A stretch of 5,742 bases of DNA from Tannerella sp. (GTDB lineage Bacteria; Bacteroidota; Bacteroidia; Bacteroidales; Tannerellaceae). The notes under the pieces are model-generated. The model was given only the letters and a program-made list of their open reading frames with translations, was not told the DNA's origin and made no database searches. Positions 1 through 5,455 of the stretch are shown here, piece by piece; within the stretch, counting starts at the first letter, position 1; every line of letters begins with the position of its first letter. Location: positions 1 through 5,742 of the forward strand of contig JAISGW010000004.1 of NCBI GenBank assembly GCA_031262895.1, read 5' to 3'. The translations under genes and the position numbers were made by a program.

Positions 1-78
1 GATAACCGGTTCCTTCTCCGCCAGTTCGAAATACTTTTTCTGGTGAGTCCTAAATTCTCTGGTAGTGATAATCTGCAT
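1..78 (-). CDS. Phd/YefM-type antitoxin, N-terminal part only
   Basis: Reading the minus strand from an ATG at 78 gives 26 uninterrupted codons that run off the left edge of the window. They begin MQIITTREFR and continue with QKKYFELAEK. This pattern (short beta strand, T-T-R-E-F-R, then a K-K-Y-F-x-L-A-E helix) is what I know from the N terminus of Phd/YefM antitoxins in Bacteroidetes, where this part forms the dimer and binds the operator DNA. The toxin-neutralising C terminus and any toxin gene (RelE/ParE- or Txe-like would be usual) lie outside the window. The start is supported by a Bacteroidetes-type promoter ending about 16 bases upstream and an AAAGGA ribosome-binding sequence 8 bases before the ATG. 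Such modules normally repress their own promoter. The family call rests on only 26 residues. Confidence 0.72.
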   Translation of the reverse strand, partial: MQIITTREFRTHQKKYFELAEKEPVI

Positions 79-94
79 AAGCGTCCTTTTTTTG

Positions 95-123
95 CAAAGG
101 TAACGCTTCCTCTAATATATCAA
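95..123 (-). promoter_or_regulatory. Promoter of the antitoxin gene (Bacteroidetes -33/-7 type)
   Basis: On the minus strand a perfect -7 element TACCTTTG (95-102) lies 18 bases downstream of a TTG at 121-123, matching the -33/-7 architecture of Bacteroides primary sigma factor promoters. The expected transcription start is near 88-90, so the leader before the ATG at 78 would be only about ten bases long and would just contain the AAAGGA ribosome-binding sequence. Confidence 0.7.
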
Positions 124-150
124 GGAAATTTCAACTAAGAGGGCTAAAAG

Positions 151-340
151 TGCCTTTGCACGCATGTAACGCGGTTTCAAGACGGCTTGAAGTGCCTTTA
201 CACGCGTGTAACGGACTTTCAAGACGGCTTGAAATGCCTTTGCACACGTGTAATGCGGTTTCAAGACGGCTTGAAGTGCCTTTGCACGCATGTAACGGGC
301 TTTCAAGACCTCTGAAAATGCCTTTACATCCGTCGGGAGG
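151..340. repeat. 42-bp tandem repeat array, four copies and a broken fifth
   Basis: Units start with TGCCTTT at 151, 193, 235, 277 and 319, exactly 42 bases apart; the fifth decays after about 15 bases. Copies 1 and 3 share GCGGTTTC where copies 2 and 4 have GGACTTTC or GGGCTTTC, so the array may have grown as an 84-bp dimer. Each unit contains a hairpin TTCAAG-ACGG-CTTGAA (176-191, 218-233, 260-275; degraded in copy 4), and a second palindromic segment that varies between copies: TTACACGCGTGTAA (198-211, perfect) in copy 2 and ACACGTGT in copy 3. It fills the space between two divergent promoters and lies outside both predicted transcripts. Because 42 is a multiple of three, reading frames stay open on both strands, but nothing suggests translation. 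There are no variable spacers, so it is not a CRISPR array. Function unknown. Confidence 0.9.
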
Positions 341-348
341 CAGAGAAT

Positions 349-364
349 TACCCTAAACAGGGTA
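349..364. promoter_or_regulatory. Inverted repeat upstream of the iron operon
   Basis: TACCCT-AAAC-AGGGTA is a perfect 6-bp inverted repeat with a 4-base centre. It lies about 34 bases before the -33 element of the porin promoter. There is no T-run on either side typical of a terminator, so an operator is at least as likely. The role is not shown by sequence. Confidence 0.4.
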
Positions 365-378
365 TAAAGTCGGAAAGA

Positions 379-390
379 AAATAGCTATTT
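379..390. promoter_or_regulatory. 12-bp palindrome next to the porin promoter, candidate operator
   Basis: AAATAGCTATTT is a perfect palindrome ending seven bases before the -33 TTG of the porin-feoAB promoter. Its position fits a binding site for a dimeric regulator, and an iron-responsive one would suit the operon. I cannot match it with confidence to a Fur or DtxR consensus. Confidence 0.4.
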
Positions 391-397
391 CATGGAA

Positions 398-428
398 TTG
401 TGCGCCCTTTTGGCCTCCGCTACCTTTG
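398..428 (+). promoter_or_regulatory. Promoter of the porin-feoAB operon
   Basis: TACCTTTG (421-428) matches the Bacteroidetes -7 consensus TAnnTTTG. A TTG (398-400) lies 20 bases upstream as the -33 element. Transcription should begin near 433-436. That rules out any porin start codon at 400 and leaves a leader of about 25 bases before the ATG at 460. Confidence 0.7.
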
Positions 429-459
429 CCGCCGAAAAATGAAACATAAAACAAGAGAT

Positions 460-1569
460 ATGAAGTATTTATTTTTGGCGGGTTTGCTTCCCCTGCTGCC
501 GATGACGGCCAAGGCCGACGAAGAGAAAAAAGAGGAAAGGAACAAGGGCTTTACCTTTGGCGCCTCGTACGTGGGCGACCTGGTCGGCAATTTCGCGGGC
601 GGCATTCGCCGGGGCACGGCGTATATGGGTCTGGCCAACCTGACGCTCGACCTCAACACCGAACAGGCCGGCTGGTGGCGGGGCGGCGAGTTCTTCGTCA
701 AAGGCGGCAATTCGCACGGCGAGGAAGCCTCGGCGCAGCTCATCGGCGACTTCCAAGTGGCCTCCAACATCGAGGCGGGCAATCACACCTTTCTTTATGA
801 ACTCTGGTACAAGCAGCGCTTCGGACGTTTCACCCTCACTGCCGGCCTGCAGGACATGAACGTGGACTATGCCGCCAGCGAGGGAGGCGCCCTGTTCAAC
901 AACAGCTATTTCGGCATCCATTCGGTCTGCGCCGCCAACATCACGCCGCCCATTTACCCCTTGACCGCCCTCGGAGCCAGCCTCCGCTGGGACATCTCCC
1001 GCGACTTCGTCTGGCAGGCCGCCGTCTACGACGGGCGCCCTGACGATTTCAGCTACAACCCCTATAACGTGAAATGGTCGCTCAGCGCCCGCCAAGGCTA
1101 CCTTGGCGTCACCGAAGGGCAATGGAACCACAGCCTCGTGCACGGGCAGGAAGGTGCTTACAAGCTGGGCGCCTATTACCGCCGCTCGGACATGGACAAG
1201 GTGCGTAGGGATTACGGCTTTTACCTGGTAGCCGACCAGGGCCTCAGCGAACGGCTCTCGCTCTTCGTGCAGGCCGGCCTCAGCCCCAAGAGCCGTGACA
1301 ACCATTACCGCTGCATAGGCGGCGGCTTGAATTACAAAAACTTCAGCAGCCGGCGGCCCGACGACAGGTTCGGCTTCGCCTTCAACCACGCCTGTTTCGT
1401 GGACAATCCCGCCGGCGACGAGACGGTCTTCGAAGCCATCTACCACCTGCAAGTGACCGAAAATATCTACCTTCGCCCCGATATTCAGTATATCATCCAT
1501 CCGGCAGGCACGGGTGAGCCGCTGAACAACGCCTTGGTCGGCATCCTACGCTTCGGCCTTGACTTCTAA
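460..1569 (+). CDS. OprB-like (carbohydrate-selective) outer-membrane porin
   Basis: With the start at 460 the product has 369 residues. It should form an outer-membrane beta-barrel that lets small solutes diffuse into the periplasm. Residues 1-19 are a Sec signal peptide (MKYLFLAG core, AKA before the cut, mature end DEEKKEE). The mature part shows family features of OprB-type porins: a W-W-R-G-G-E-F-F strand near 72-79, L-Y-E-L-W-Y at 112-117, A-G-L-Q-D-M-N near 128-134, many alternating aromatic strands, and a C-terminal phenylalanine (G-L-D-F) as the barrel-assembly signal. An upstream in-frame ATG at 439 would put seven charged residues before the signal and leave almost no leader after the promoter, so 460 is preferred. 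It leads an operon, 12 bases before feoAB. Its place suggests delivery of iron or an iron chelate rather than sugar, but that is inference; OprB families are named for sugar transport. Confidence 0.82.
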   Translation: MKYLFLAGLLPLLPMTAKADEEKKEERNKGFTFGASYVGDLVGNFAGGIRRGTAYMGLANLTLDLNTEQAGWWRGGEFFVKGGNSHGEEASAQLIGDFQVASNIEAGNHTFLYELWYKQRFGRFTLTAGLQDMNVDYAASEGGALFNNSYFGIHSVCAANITPPIYPLTALGASLRWDISRDFVWQAAVYDGRPDDFSYNPYNVKWSLSARQGYLGVTEGQWNHSLVHGQEGAYKLGAYYRRSDMDKVRRDYGFYLVADQGLSERLSLFVQAGLSPKSRDNHYRCIGGGLNYKNFSSRRPDDRFGFAFNHACFVDNPAGDETVFEAIYHLQVTENIYLRPDIQYIIHPAGTGEPLNNALVGILRFGLDF

Positions 1570-1581
1570 AAATGAAAAAAG

Positions 1582-3981
1582 ATGCATACATCCTCAATGA
1601 ATAGAATGGACAAGCTTTCCCATCTGAGCAACGGCCAAGAGGGAGTGATTGTCAAGGTGCTCGGCCACGGCGCCTTCCGCAAGCGCATCACGGAGATGGG
1701 CTTCGTACGCGGCAAGAAGGTGACCGTCATCAAAAGCGCCCCCCTGCAAGACCCCATCGAGTATGAGGTGATGGGCTACAAAGTCTCGCTCCGTCACAGC
1801 GAAGCCGAATTGGTGGAAGTGGTGCCCACGGAAGAGGCGGAAGCCCTGGCCGACGAGAACCCCTTCAAAGGCGTCTTCGCCTACAACGAGCCTTCCGCCG
1901 TCGCCCTCGAAAAGGGCCGCCTGATCAACGTGGCCCTGGTGGGCAACCCCAACAGCGGCAAGACGACCCTCTTCAACTGCGCCTCAGGCTCGCACGAAAG
2001 GGTGGGCAATTACAGCGGCGTGACCGTCGACGCCAAAGAGGCCCGCCTGAAAAAGAACGGCTATACCTTCAACTTAGTCGACCTGCCCGGCACCTACTCC
2101 ATCACCGAATATTCGCCCGAAGAGCTTTATGTCAGAAAACATATCATGGAGAAAATGCCCGACATCGTGGTCAACGTCATCGACGCCTCCAACCTCGAAC
2201 GGAACATGTTCCTCACCACCCAGCTCATCGACATGAACATCAAGGTTGTCATCGCCCTGAACATGTACGACGAGCTAGAAAAGAAAGGCATCCGTTTCGA
2301 CTACCAAAGCCTCGGCCGGATGCTGGGCATCCCCATCGTACCGACGGTGGCCTCCAAAGGCAAAGGCATAGACGAACTCTTCGCCAAGCTCATCGACGTG
2401 TACGAGGACCGCGACGCCGACGTCCGACACATCCACATCAACTACGGGCAAAGCATAGAAGACGCCATCGGGCGGCTACAGGCCGAAATATGGAAGAATC
2501 CCAGCATCACCGACCATTATTCCTCGCGCTACATCGCTATCAAACTGCTTGAGGACGACCACCACACCCAGGACGACCTGCGCGCCTGCCCGAATTTCGA
2601 GCAGATAAAAAGCCTCGCCGAACGCGAGAGGGTCGGCTTGGAAAGAGAATACGGCGAGAAGTCGGAGACCGTCATTGCCGACGCCAAATACGGCTTCATC
2701 GACGGAGCCTTGAAGGAGACCCGCCCCCTACCAGAAACCGAGACCTCCGCACCGCGCAAAGTGCGCGAACTCGACGACCTGCTTACCCACCGCCTCTGGG
2801 GTTTTCCTATTTTCCTTTTTTTCATGTGGGGCATGTTTCAGGCGACCTTCTCACTGGGGCAATACCCGATGGATTGGATCAATGACGGCGTAAAAGCCCT
2901 AAGCCATTGGCTGCTGAGGGTGATGGCGCCGGGTCCCCTGCGCGACATGCTGGTCGACGGTGCCATCGGCGGCGTGGGCAGTGTCATCGTCTTCCTCCCC
3001 AACATCCTTATCCTGTTCTTCTTCATCTCCGTCATGGAAGACACGGGCTACATGGCCCGGGCCGCCTTCATGATGGACAGGCTGATGCACAAGATGGGCT
3101 TGCACGGGAAATCCTTCATCCCCTTGGTGATGGGCTTCGGTTGCAACGTACCGGCCATCATGGCCACCCGTACGCTCGAGAACCGCAAAGACCGCATCCT
3201 GACGATGCTCATCACGCCTTTCATGTCGTGCAGCGCCCGTCTGCCGGTCTACGTGCTGATGGTCTCGGCCTTTTTCCCTGCCCGGCAAGGGCTGGTGCTC
3301 TTCTCCATTTACATGATAGGTATCGTGGTCGCCATACTGGCCGCCATGATTATGAGCAAGACCATCTTTGCCAAGAAGGAAGCGCCCTTCGTCATGGAAT
3401 TGCCTCCCTACCGCATCCCCACGCTGCGCAGTACGGGCTTGCACACTTGGCATAAGGGGCAGCAATACCTCAAGAAGATGGGCACCATCATCCTGACGGC
3501 CTCCATTCTGATTTGGGCACTGGGCTACTTTCCCCGTCCGACAGCCGCAGAAGAGACCTTGGCCGGCAACAACGTGAACAAGGAAGCGGCCCTGCACCAG
3601 GAAAGCTCCTACATCGGAAGGCTGGGGCATTTCATCGAACCGGTCATTCGCCCGCTGGGCTTCGACTGGAAGATGGGCGTCAGCATCTTGAGCGGTGTCG
3701 GGGCTAAGGAAATCGTCGTCAGCACCATGGGCGTGCTCTACCAAGCCGGCGAAGACGCCGACGAAAATTCCTCCTCACTCATCAGCACACTCCAACATCA
3801 GGCCGGATATACCCCGCTTACGGCCTACGGCTTCATGCTATTCGTGCTGCTTTACTTCCCCTGCATCGCAGCCATCGCAGCCATCAAGAAGGAAGCCGGC
3901 TGGCGATGGGCCGTGTTCACCATGTGCTATACGACGGCCATCGCCTGGGTGGTTGCCTTTGTCGTTCACCTCTTTGCCTGA
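1582..3981 (+). CDS. feoB: Fused FeoA-FeoB ferrous iron transporter
   Basis: This is an inner-membrane Fe(II) importer of 799 residues, with the cytosolic FeoA domain fused in front of FeoB as is usual in Bacteroides and Porphyromonas. FeoA (SH3-like) covers about residues 9-82, followed by a linker. The GTPase domain shows G1 GNPNSGKT (121-128), a G2 Thr near 148 in the stretch Y-S-G-V-T, G3 DLPG (167-170), G4 NMYD (227-230) and G5-like A-S-K-G (257-260). A helical regulatory domain follows to about 390. The membrane part starts near R-L-W-G-F-P (404-409) and carries the conserved E-D-T-G-Y-M-A-R (486-493), G-F-G-C-N-V-P-A with Cys521, S-C-S-A-R-L-P-V-Y with Cys550, and G-A-K-E (707-710) motifs. 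All expected motifs are intact. Three in-frame ATGs (1582, 1597, 1606) are possible; 1606 (MDKLSHL) best matches family N termini, while 1582 has the A-rich run just upstream. It is cotranscribed with the porin and followed after 3 bases by the Cys-rich partner. Confidence 0.95.
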   Translation: MHTSSMNRMDKLSHLSNGQEGVIVKVLGHGAFRKRITEMGFVRGKKVTVIKSAPLQDPIEYEVMGYKVSLRHSEAELVEVVPTEEAEALADENPFKGVFAYNEPSAVALEKGRLINVALVGNPNSGKTTLFNCASGSHERVGNYSGVTVDAKEARLKKNGYTFNLVDLPGTYSITEYSPEELYVRKHIMEKMPDIVVNVIDASNLERNMFLTTQLIDMNIKVVIALNMYDELEKKGIRFDYQSLGRMLGIPIVPTVASKGKGIDELFAKLIDVYEDRDADVRHIHINYGQSIEDAIGRLQAEIWKNPSITDHYSSRYIAIKLLEDDHHTQDDLRACPNFEQIKSLAERERVGLEREYGEKSETVIADAKYGFIDGALKETRPLPETETSAPRKVRELDDLLTHRLWGFPIFLFFMWGMFQATFSLGQYPMDWINDGVKALSHWLLRVMAPGPLRDMLVDGAIGGVGSVIVFLPNILILFFFISVMEDTGYMARAAFMMDRLMHKMGLHGKSFIPLVMGFGCNVPAIMATRTLENRKDRILTMLITPFMSCSARLPVYVLMVSAFFPARQGLVLFSIYMIGIVVAILAAMIMSKTIFAKKEAPFVMELPPYRIPTLRSTGLHTWHKGQQYLKKMGTIILTASILIWALGYFPRPTAAEETLAGNNVNKEAALHQESSYIGRLGHFIEPVIRPLGFDWKMGVSILSGVGAKEIVVSTMGVLYQAGEDADENSSSLISTLQHQAGYTPLTAYGFMLFVLLYFPCIAAIAAIKKEAGWRWAVFTMCYTTAIAWVVAFVVHLFA

Positions 3982-3984
3982 GTC

Positions 3985-4176
3985 ATGCAAATCTGGATTG
4001 TCTACATCATTATTGGTATAGCCGTCGCATACCTTGCCTACACGGCAGTAAAACGGCTCTTCCCCCGCTTGCGGCGGAAGCCTTCACAAGGGGGCAAGAA
4101 AGCCGGTAGCCAAAGCGATTGCTTGGATTGCGGTTGCGAAGGATGCAGCTTGCGGGACTGTTGCCGCAAAAAATGA
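3985..4176 (+). CDS. FeoB-associated Cys-rich membrane protein
   Basis: The product has 63 residues. One N-terminal membrane segment (about residues 4-20, IVYIIIGIAVAYLAY core) is followed by a basic stretch (K-R-L-F-P-R-L-R-R-K) that should stay cytosolic, then a short tail with six cysteines at 46, 49, 51, 54, 59 and 60. This layout matches the small FeoB-associated Cys-rich family found directly after feoB in many anaerobes. It is thought to act as an accessory to FeoB, perhaps binding Fe(II) or an Fe-S cluster at the cytosolic exit, but its biochemistry is not settled. It begins 3 bases after the feoAB stop codon, so the two are probably translationally coupled. It ends about 30 bases before the next promoter. 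Confidence 0.85.
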   Translation: MQIWIVYIIIGIAVAYLAYTAVKRLFPRLRRKPSQGGKKAGSQSDCLDCGCEGCSLRDCCRKK

Positions 4177-4185
4177 ATCGCGGAC

Positions 4186-4215
4186 TTGCGGGTAAGTAGA
4201 AAATACTTACCTTTG
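4186..4215 (+). promoter_or_regulatory. Promoter of the tRNA-Leu gene
   Basis: TACCTTTG (4208-4215) is a perfect -7 element, with TTG (4186-4188) 19 bases upstream as the -33 element. The start would fall near 4221, some 13 bases before the mature 5' end of the tRNA. Confidence 0.72.
4191..4211 (+). terminator. Inverted repeat at the end of the feo operon, possible terminator or operator
   Basis: GGTAAGTA-GAAAA-TACTTACC is a perfect 8-bp stem with a 5-base loop, 14 bases after the stop of the Cys-rich gene. In RNA it would end in UUUG, a weak tail for a terminator. The right arm shares four bases (TACC) with the -7 box of the tRNA promoter, so it may instead, or also, act on that promoter. 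Confidence 0.4.
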
Positions 4216-4233
4216 CCCCGCTTTCGTTAGGAG

Positions 4234-4320
4234 GCCCAGATGGCGGAATAGGTAGACGCGCTGGTCTCAAACACCAGTGGATTTAACTCCATGCCGGTTC
4301 GATCCCGGCTCTGGGTACCA
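4234..4320 (+). tRNA. tRNA-Leu (anticodon CAA)
   Basis: All cloverleaf parts are present. The acceptor arms GCCCAGA (4234-4240) and TCTGGGT (4310-4316) pair with one G-U at the end. The anticodon stem CTGGT/ACCAG (4261-4265, 4273-4277) encloses the loop CTCAAAC, giving anticodon CAA at 4268-4270, which reads UUG. A long variable arm TGGA-TTTAAC-TCCA (4278-4291) marks a class II tRNA, as expected for Leu. The T arm is GCCGG-TTCGATC-CCGGC (4293-4309). Discriminator A and an encoded CCA end the gene. It has its own promoter and a strong terminator. tRNA-Leu genes are known attachment sites for Bacteroides mobile elements, and the DNA composition changes right after it. Confidence 0.95.
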
Positions 4321-4322
4321 CA

Positions 4323-4358
4323 AAACCCCTGATAATCACTGATTATCAGGGGTTTCTG
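4323..4358 (+). terminator. Strong hairpin terminator after tRNA-Leu
   Basis: Bases 4323-4337 and 4341-4355 form a perfect 15-bp inverted repeat (AAACCCCTGATAATC and its complement) around the loop ACT. The A-run before the stem and T-run at its end make it usable from either strand. It begins 2 bases after the tRNA CCA. Confidence 0.85.
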
Positions 4359-4368
4359 CTTTCATAAG

Positions 4369-4415
4369 GCGTACTAAAAGTGTACTGTTTGACGAAAAGA
4401 ATAACAAGGAGTACT
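4369..4415. repeat. Three short repeats GNGTACT beyond the tRNA
   Basis: GCGTACT (4369-4375), GTGTACT (4380-4386) and GAGTACT (4409-4415) are in the same orientation, the first two exactly 11 bases (about one helical turn) apart. Their place just inside the suspected end of a mobile element would suit arm-type sites for a tyrosine recombinase or its excisionase. That is inference; seven-base repeats can also arise by chance. Confidence 0.3.
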
Positions 4416-4492
4416 TTGCCGTTTGCCCAGACCTACTTTTATGAATTATTAAGCGTTTGCCTTCCTTTAATCGTTTTTATTAACTGAATGGC

Positions 4493-4500
4493 TATATTTG
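4493..4500 (+). promoter_or_regulatory. Candidate -7 element for the 279-residue gene
   Basis: TATATTTG matches TAnnTTTG. The start would be near 4506, giving a leader of about 18 bases to the ATG at 4524 with AGGA as ribosome-binding sequence. No clear TTG is found at the usual -33 distance; only a T-rich stretch is there. Confidence 0.5.
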
Positions 4501-4523
4501 TGGTCAAATGAAACAGGAACACT

Positions 4524-5363
4524 ATGACGGCAACGGAGAAAGCGACTATTGCGGGCATACAAAATGCGCTCAACTATTTCGTCGAGGATGATTATAAAAG
4601 GGAAGTGGACTGTCTTTCCATGATAATAGACCGCATGTATGATGAGAATGACAAAATACAGCGCGTCAAATCTGAGCTTGACACTGCCCTATTACACTTT
4701 GGAAATCTTTACGAAAGCGATTATTGGGTATTGGCGCCACTTAAAGACTACGCCTATAGCGACAACTCCCTACTTGACAGTATGTGCCTTGATACGTTGC
4801 AGCCCGATGAGCGAGAAAAGTATTTCAACTTTAATGCAGTCATTGACCCCAAATTTGAATTTGAATCATATAGTTGGAATCTACCATGCTTCTATTCCAT
4901 TAAGGAGTTCCTCTTTTTATACAGGTTTTTGGATTATCTCCGCCACCTTCTATCCCGCTTGGAAGTCCGCTCTGTCTCCTCTCCTAAGCGTACGCTCGAA
5001 TCACGATTGGATGCAACTCAAATCGGAATGTTAACCGAGTGCCTAAACTGCAACCATGTCTTTGTGGTAAATATTACCGTTGAAGATTTGACCGACTTTT
5101 TTAGCTGTTCACTCGTAGAGCCGCTGAAAGTGGCTCGTGCAAAGAACAAACTTATAGTCTATGCCCTGTGGCAACTTGAGTGCCGAAACCTTATTACTTT
5201 GGAATGGCAGGCAGTATGTGCCCGCGAGAAATTACTACAGTCGTTTTCAGGAAATATTCTGTCTCAAAACAACCTGTCCTCCAGCTTATATCAAGCCAAA
5301 GAATTGCCTCCGAAAGGCTCAGAAATCATAGACAGCTACATCAAGCAAATGAAAAAAGCTTGA
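4524..5363 (+). CDS. Unrecognised protein of 279 residues in the suspected mobile element
   Basis: I do not recognise this protein. It looks soluble: there is no signal peptide and no clear membrane segment. Residues 1-60 are likely helical and charged (E-D-D-Y-K-R-E-V-D, D-R-M-Y-D-E-N-D-K-I); the middle is rich in Tyr, Phe and Leu (around 95-145, with F-L-F-L-Y-R-F-L-D-Y-L-R-H-L-L at 129-143). A second region from about 160 to 279 (L-D-A-T-Q-I-G-M-L onward, with C-L-N-C at 173-176 and W-Q-L-E-C at 216-220, ending in K-Q-M-K-K-A) reads like a separate small helical domain, seemingly of a type recurring in Bacteroidales accessory proteins, but I cannot name it. The start at 4524 has AGGA six bases upstream. 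Codon use is mixed and AT-rich, unlike the GC-ending codons of the iron operon, which points to recent acquisition. The next gene on the same strand is an excisionase-like regulator, so a role in element maintenance or control is possible. Confidence 0.75.
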   Translation: MTATEKATIAGIQNALNYFVEDDYKREVDCLSMIIDRMYDENDKIQRVKSELDTALLHFGNLYESDYWVLAPLKDYAYSDNSLLDSMCLDTLQPDEREKYFNFNAVIDPKFEFESYSWNLPCFYSIKEFLFLYRFLDYLRHLLSRLEVRSVSSPKRTLESRLDATQIGMLTECLNCNHVFVVNITVEDLTDFFSCSLVEPLKVARAKNKLIVYALWQLECRNLITLEWQAVCAREKLLQSFSGNILSQNNLSSSLYQAKELPPKGSEIIDSYIKQMKKA

Positions 5364-5393
5364 GAATAGATTGAGACCTCAAGCATTCTCAAG
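5359..5393. promoter_or_regulatory. Nested TTGAG palindrome at the gene end
   Basis: CTTGAGAAT (5359-5367) and ATTCTCAAG (5385-5393) are a perfect 9-bp inverted repeat. Inside it TTGAG (5371-5375) and CTCAA (5378-5382) form a second one, with almost the same centre. The four TTGAG half-sites overlap the stop codon of the upstream gene. There is no T-run after it, so it looks more like a protein-binding site or cruciform than a classical terminator. Confidence 0.5.
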
Positions 5394-5415
5394 GCCTCAC
5401 CCGAACACAGCGCCT

Positions 5416-5423
5416 TAGCTTTG
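5416..5423 (+). promoter_or_regulatory. Candidate -7 element for the helix-turn-helix gene
   Basis: TAGCTTTG fits TAnnTTTG, 67 bases before the ATG at 5491. No TTG occurs at the usual -33 distance. The TTGAG palindrome ends 22 bases upstream, where a regulator could aid or block the polymerase. Confidence 0.4.
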
Positions 5424-5455
5424 CCCTCGTAATTGATTGCAAGATAACGGAGGGC
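5423..5455 (+). other. Leader hairpin before the helix-turn-helix gene
   Basis: GCCCTC (5423-5428) and GAGGGC (5450-5455) form an inverted repeat that can be extended by two or three pairs with one bulge. It would lie in the 5' leader if the -7 element at 5416 is used. A role is not evident. Confidence 0.3.

Larger units (their letters stand above)
79..459. other. Divergent intergenic region
   Basis: This is the gap of about 380 bases between the antitoxin start and the porin start. In order it holds the antitoxin promoter (minus strand), the 42-bp repeat array, a 6-4-6 inverted repeat (349-364), a 12-bp palindrome (379-390) and the porin promoter. I see no convincing gene or RNA in it. Confidence 0.75.

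Noticed and set aside
151..340. CRISPR array
   Set aside because: The units follow one another with no unique spacers between them and there are no cas genes in the window.
112..356. Open frames of 64 and 68 codons on both strands through the repeat array
   Set aside because: They exist because the 42-base unit is a multiple of three and free of stops. There is no ribosome-binding sequence, they overlap each other on opposite strands, and the products are only 14-residue repeats.
400..459. Porin start at TTG 400 (or ATG 439) giving up to 20 more residues
   Set aside because: Position 398-400 is the -33 element and 421-428 the -7 box, so the message begins after 430. The signal peptide begins cleanly at 460.
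469..1500. 343-codon open frame antisense to the porin
   Set aside because: It is a by-product of GC-rich codons opposite a clear porin, and its product is low-complexity in Val, Ala, Glu and Gly with no recognisable domain.
2899..3744. Long frames in other phases within feoAB (2899-3744 minus, 2907-3455 plus)
   Set aside because: FeoB motifs are continuous through this region; these frames give His-, Gly- and Arg-rich products with no family features.
4010..4270. Minus-strand frame across the Cys-rich gene and tRNA
   Set aside because: It overlaps a well-supported gene and a tRNA and has no promoter or ribosome-binding sequence.
4425..4431. GCCCAGA matching the tRNA-Leu acceptor strand, as a possible attachment repeat
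   Set aside because: Only seven bases match, from the 5' rather than the 3' end of the tRNA, and the flanks differ; chance is the simplest explanation.
4508..4591. 27-codon frame starting at ATG 4508 upstream of and overlapping the 279-residue gene
   Set aside because: It lies within about two bases of the predicted transcript start, has no ribosome-binding sequence, and overlaps the better supported start at 4524.
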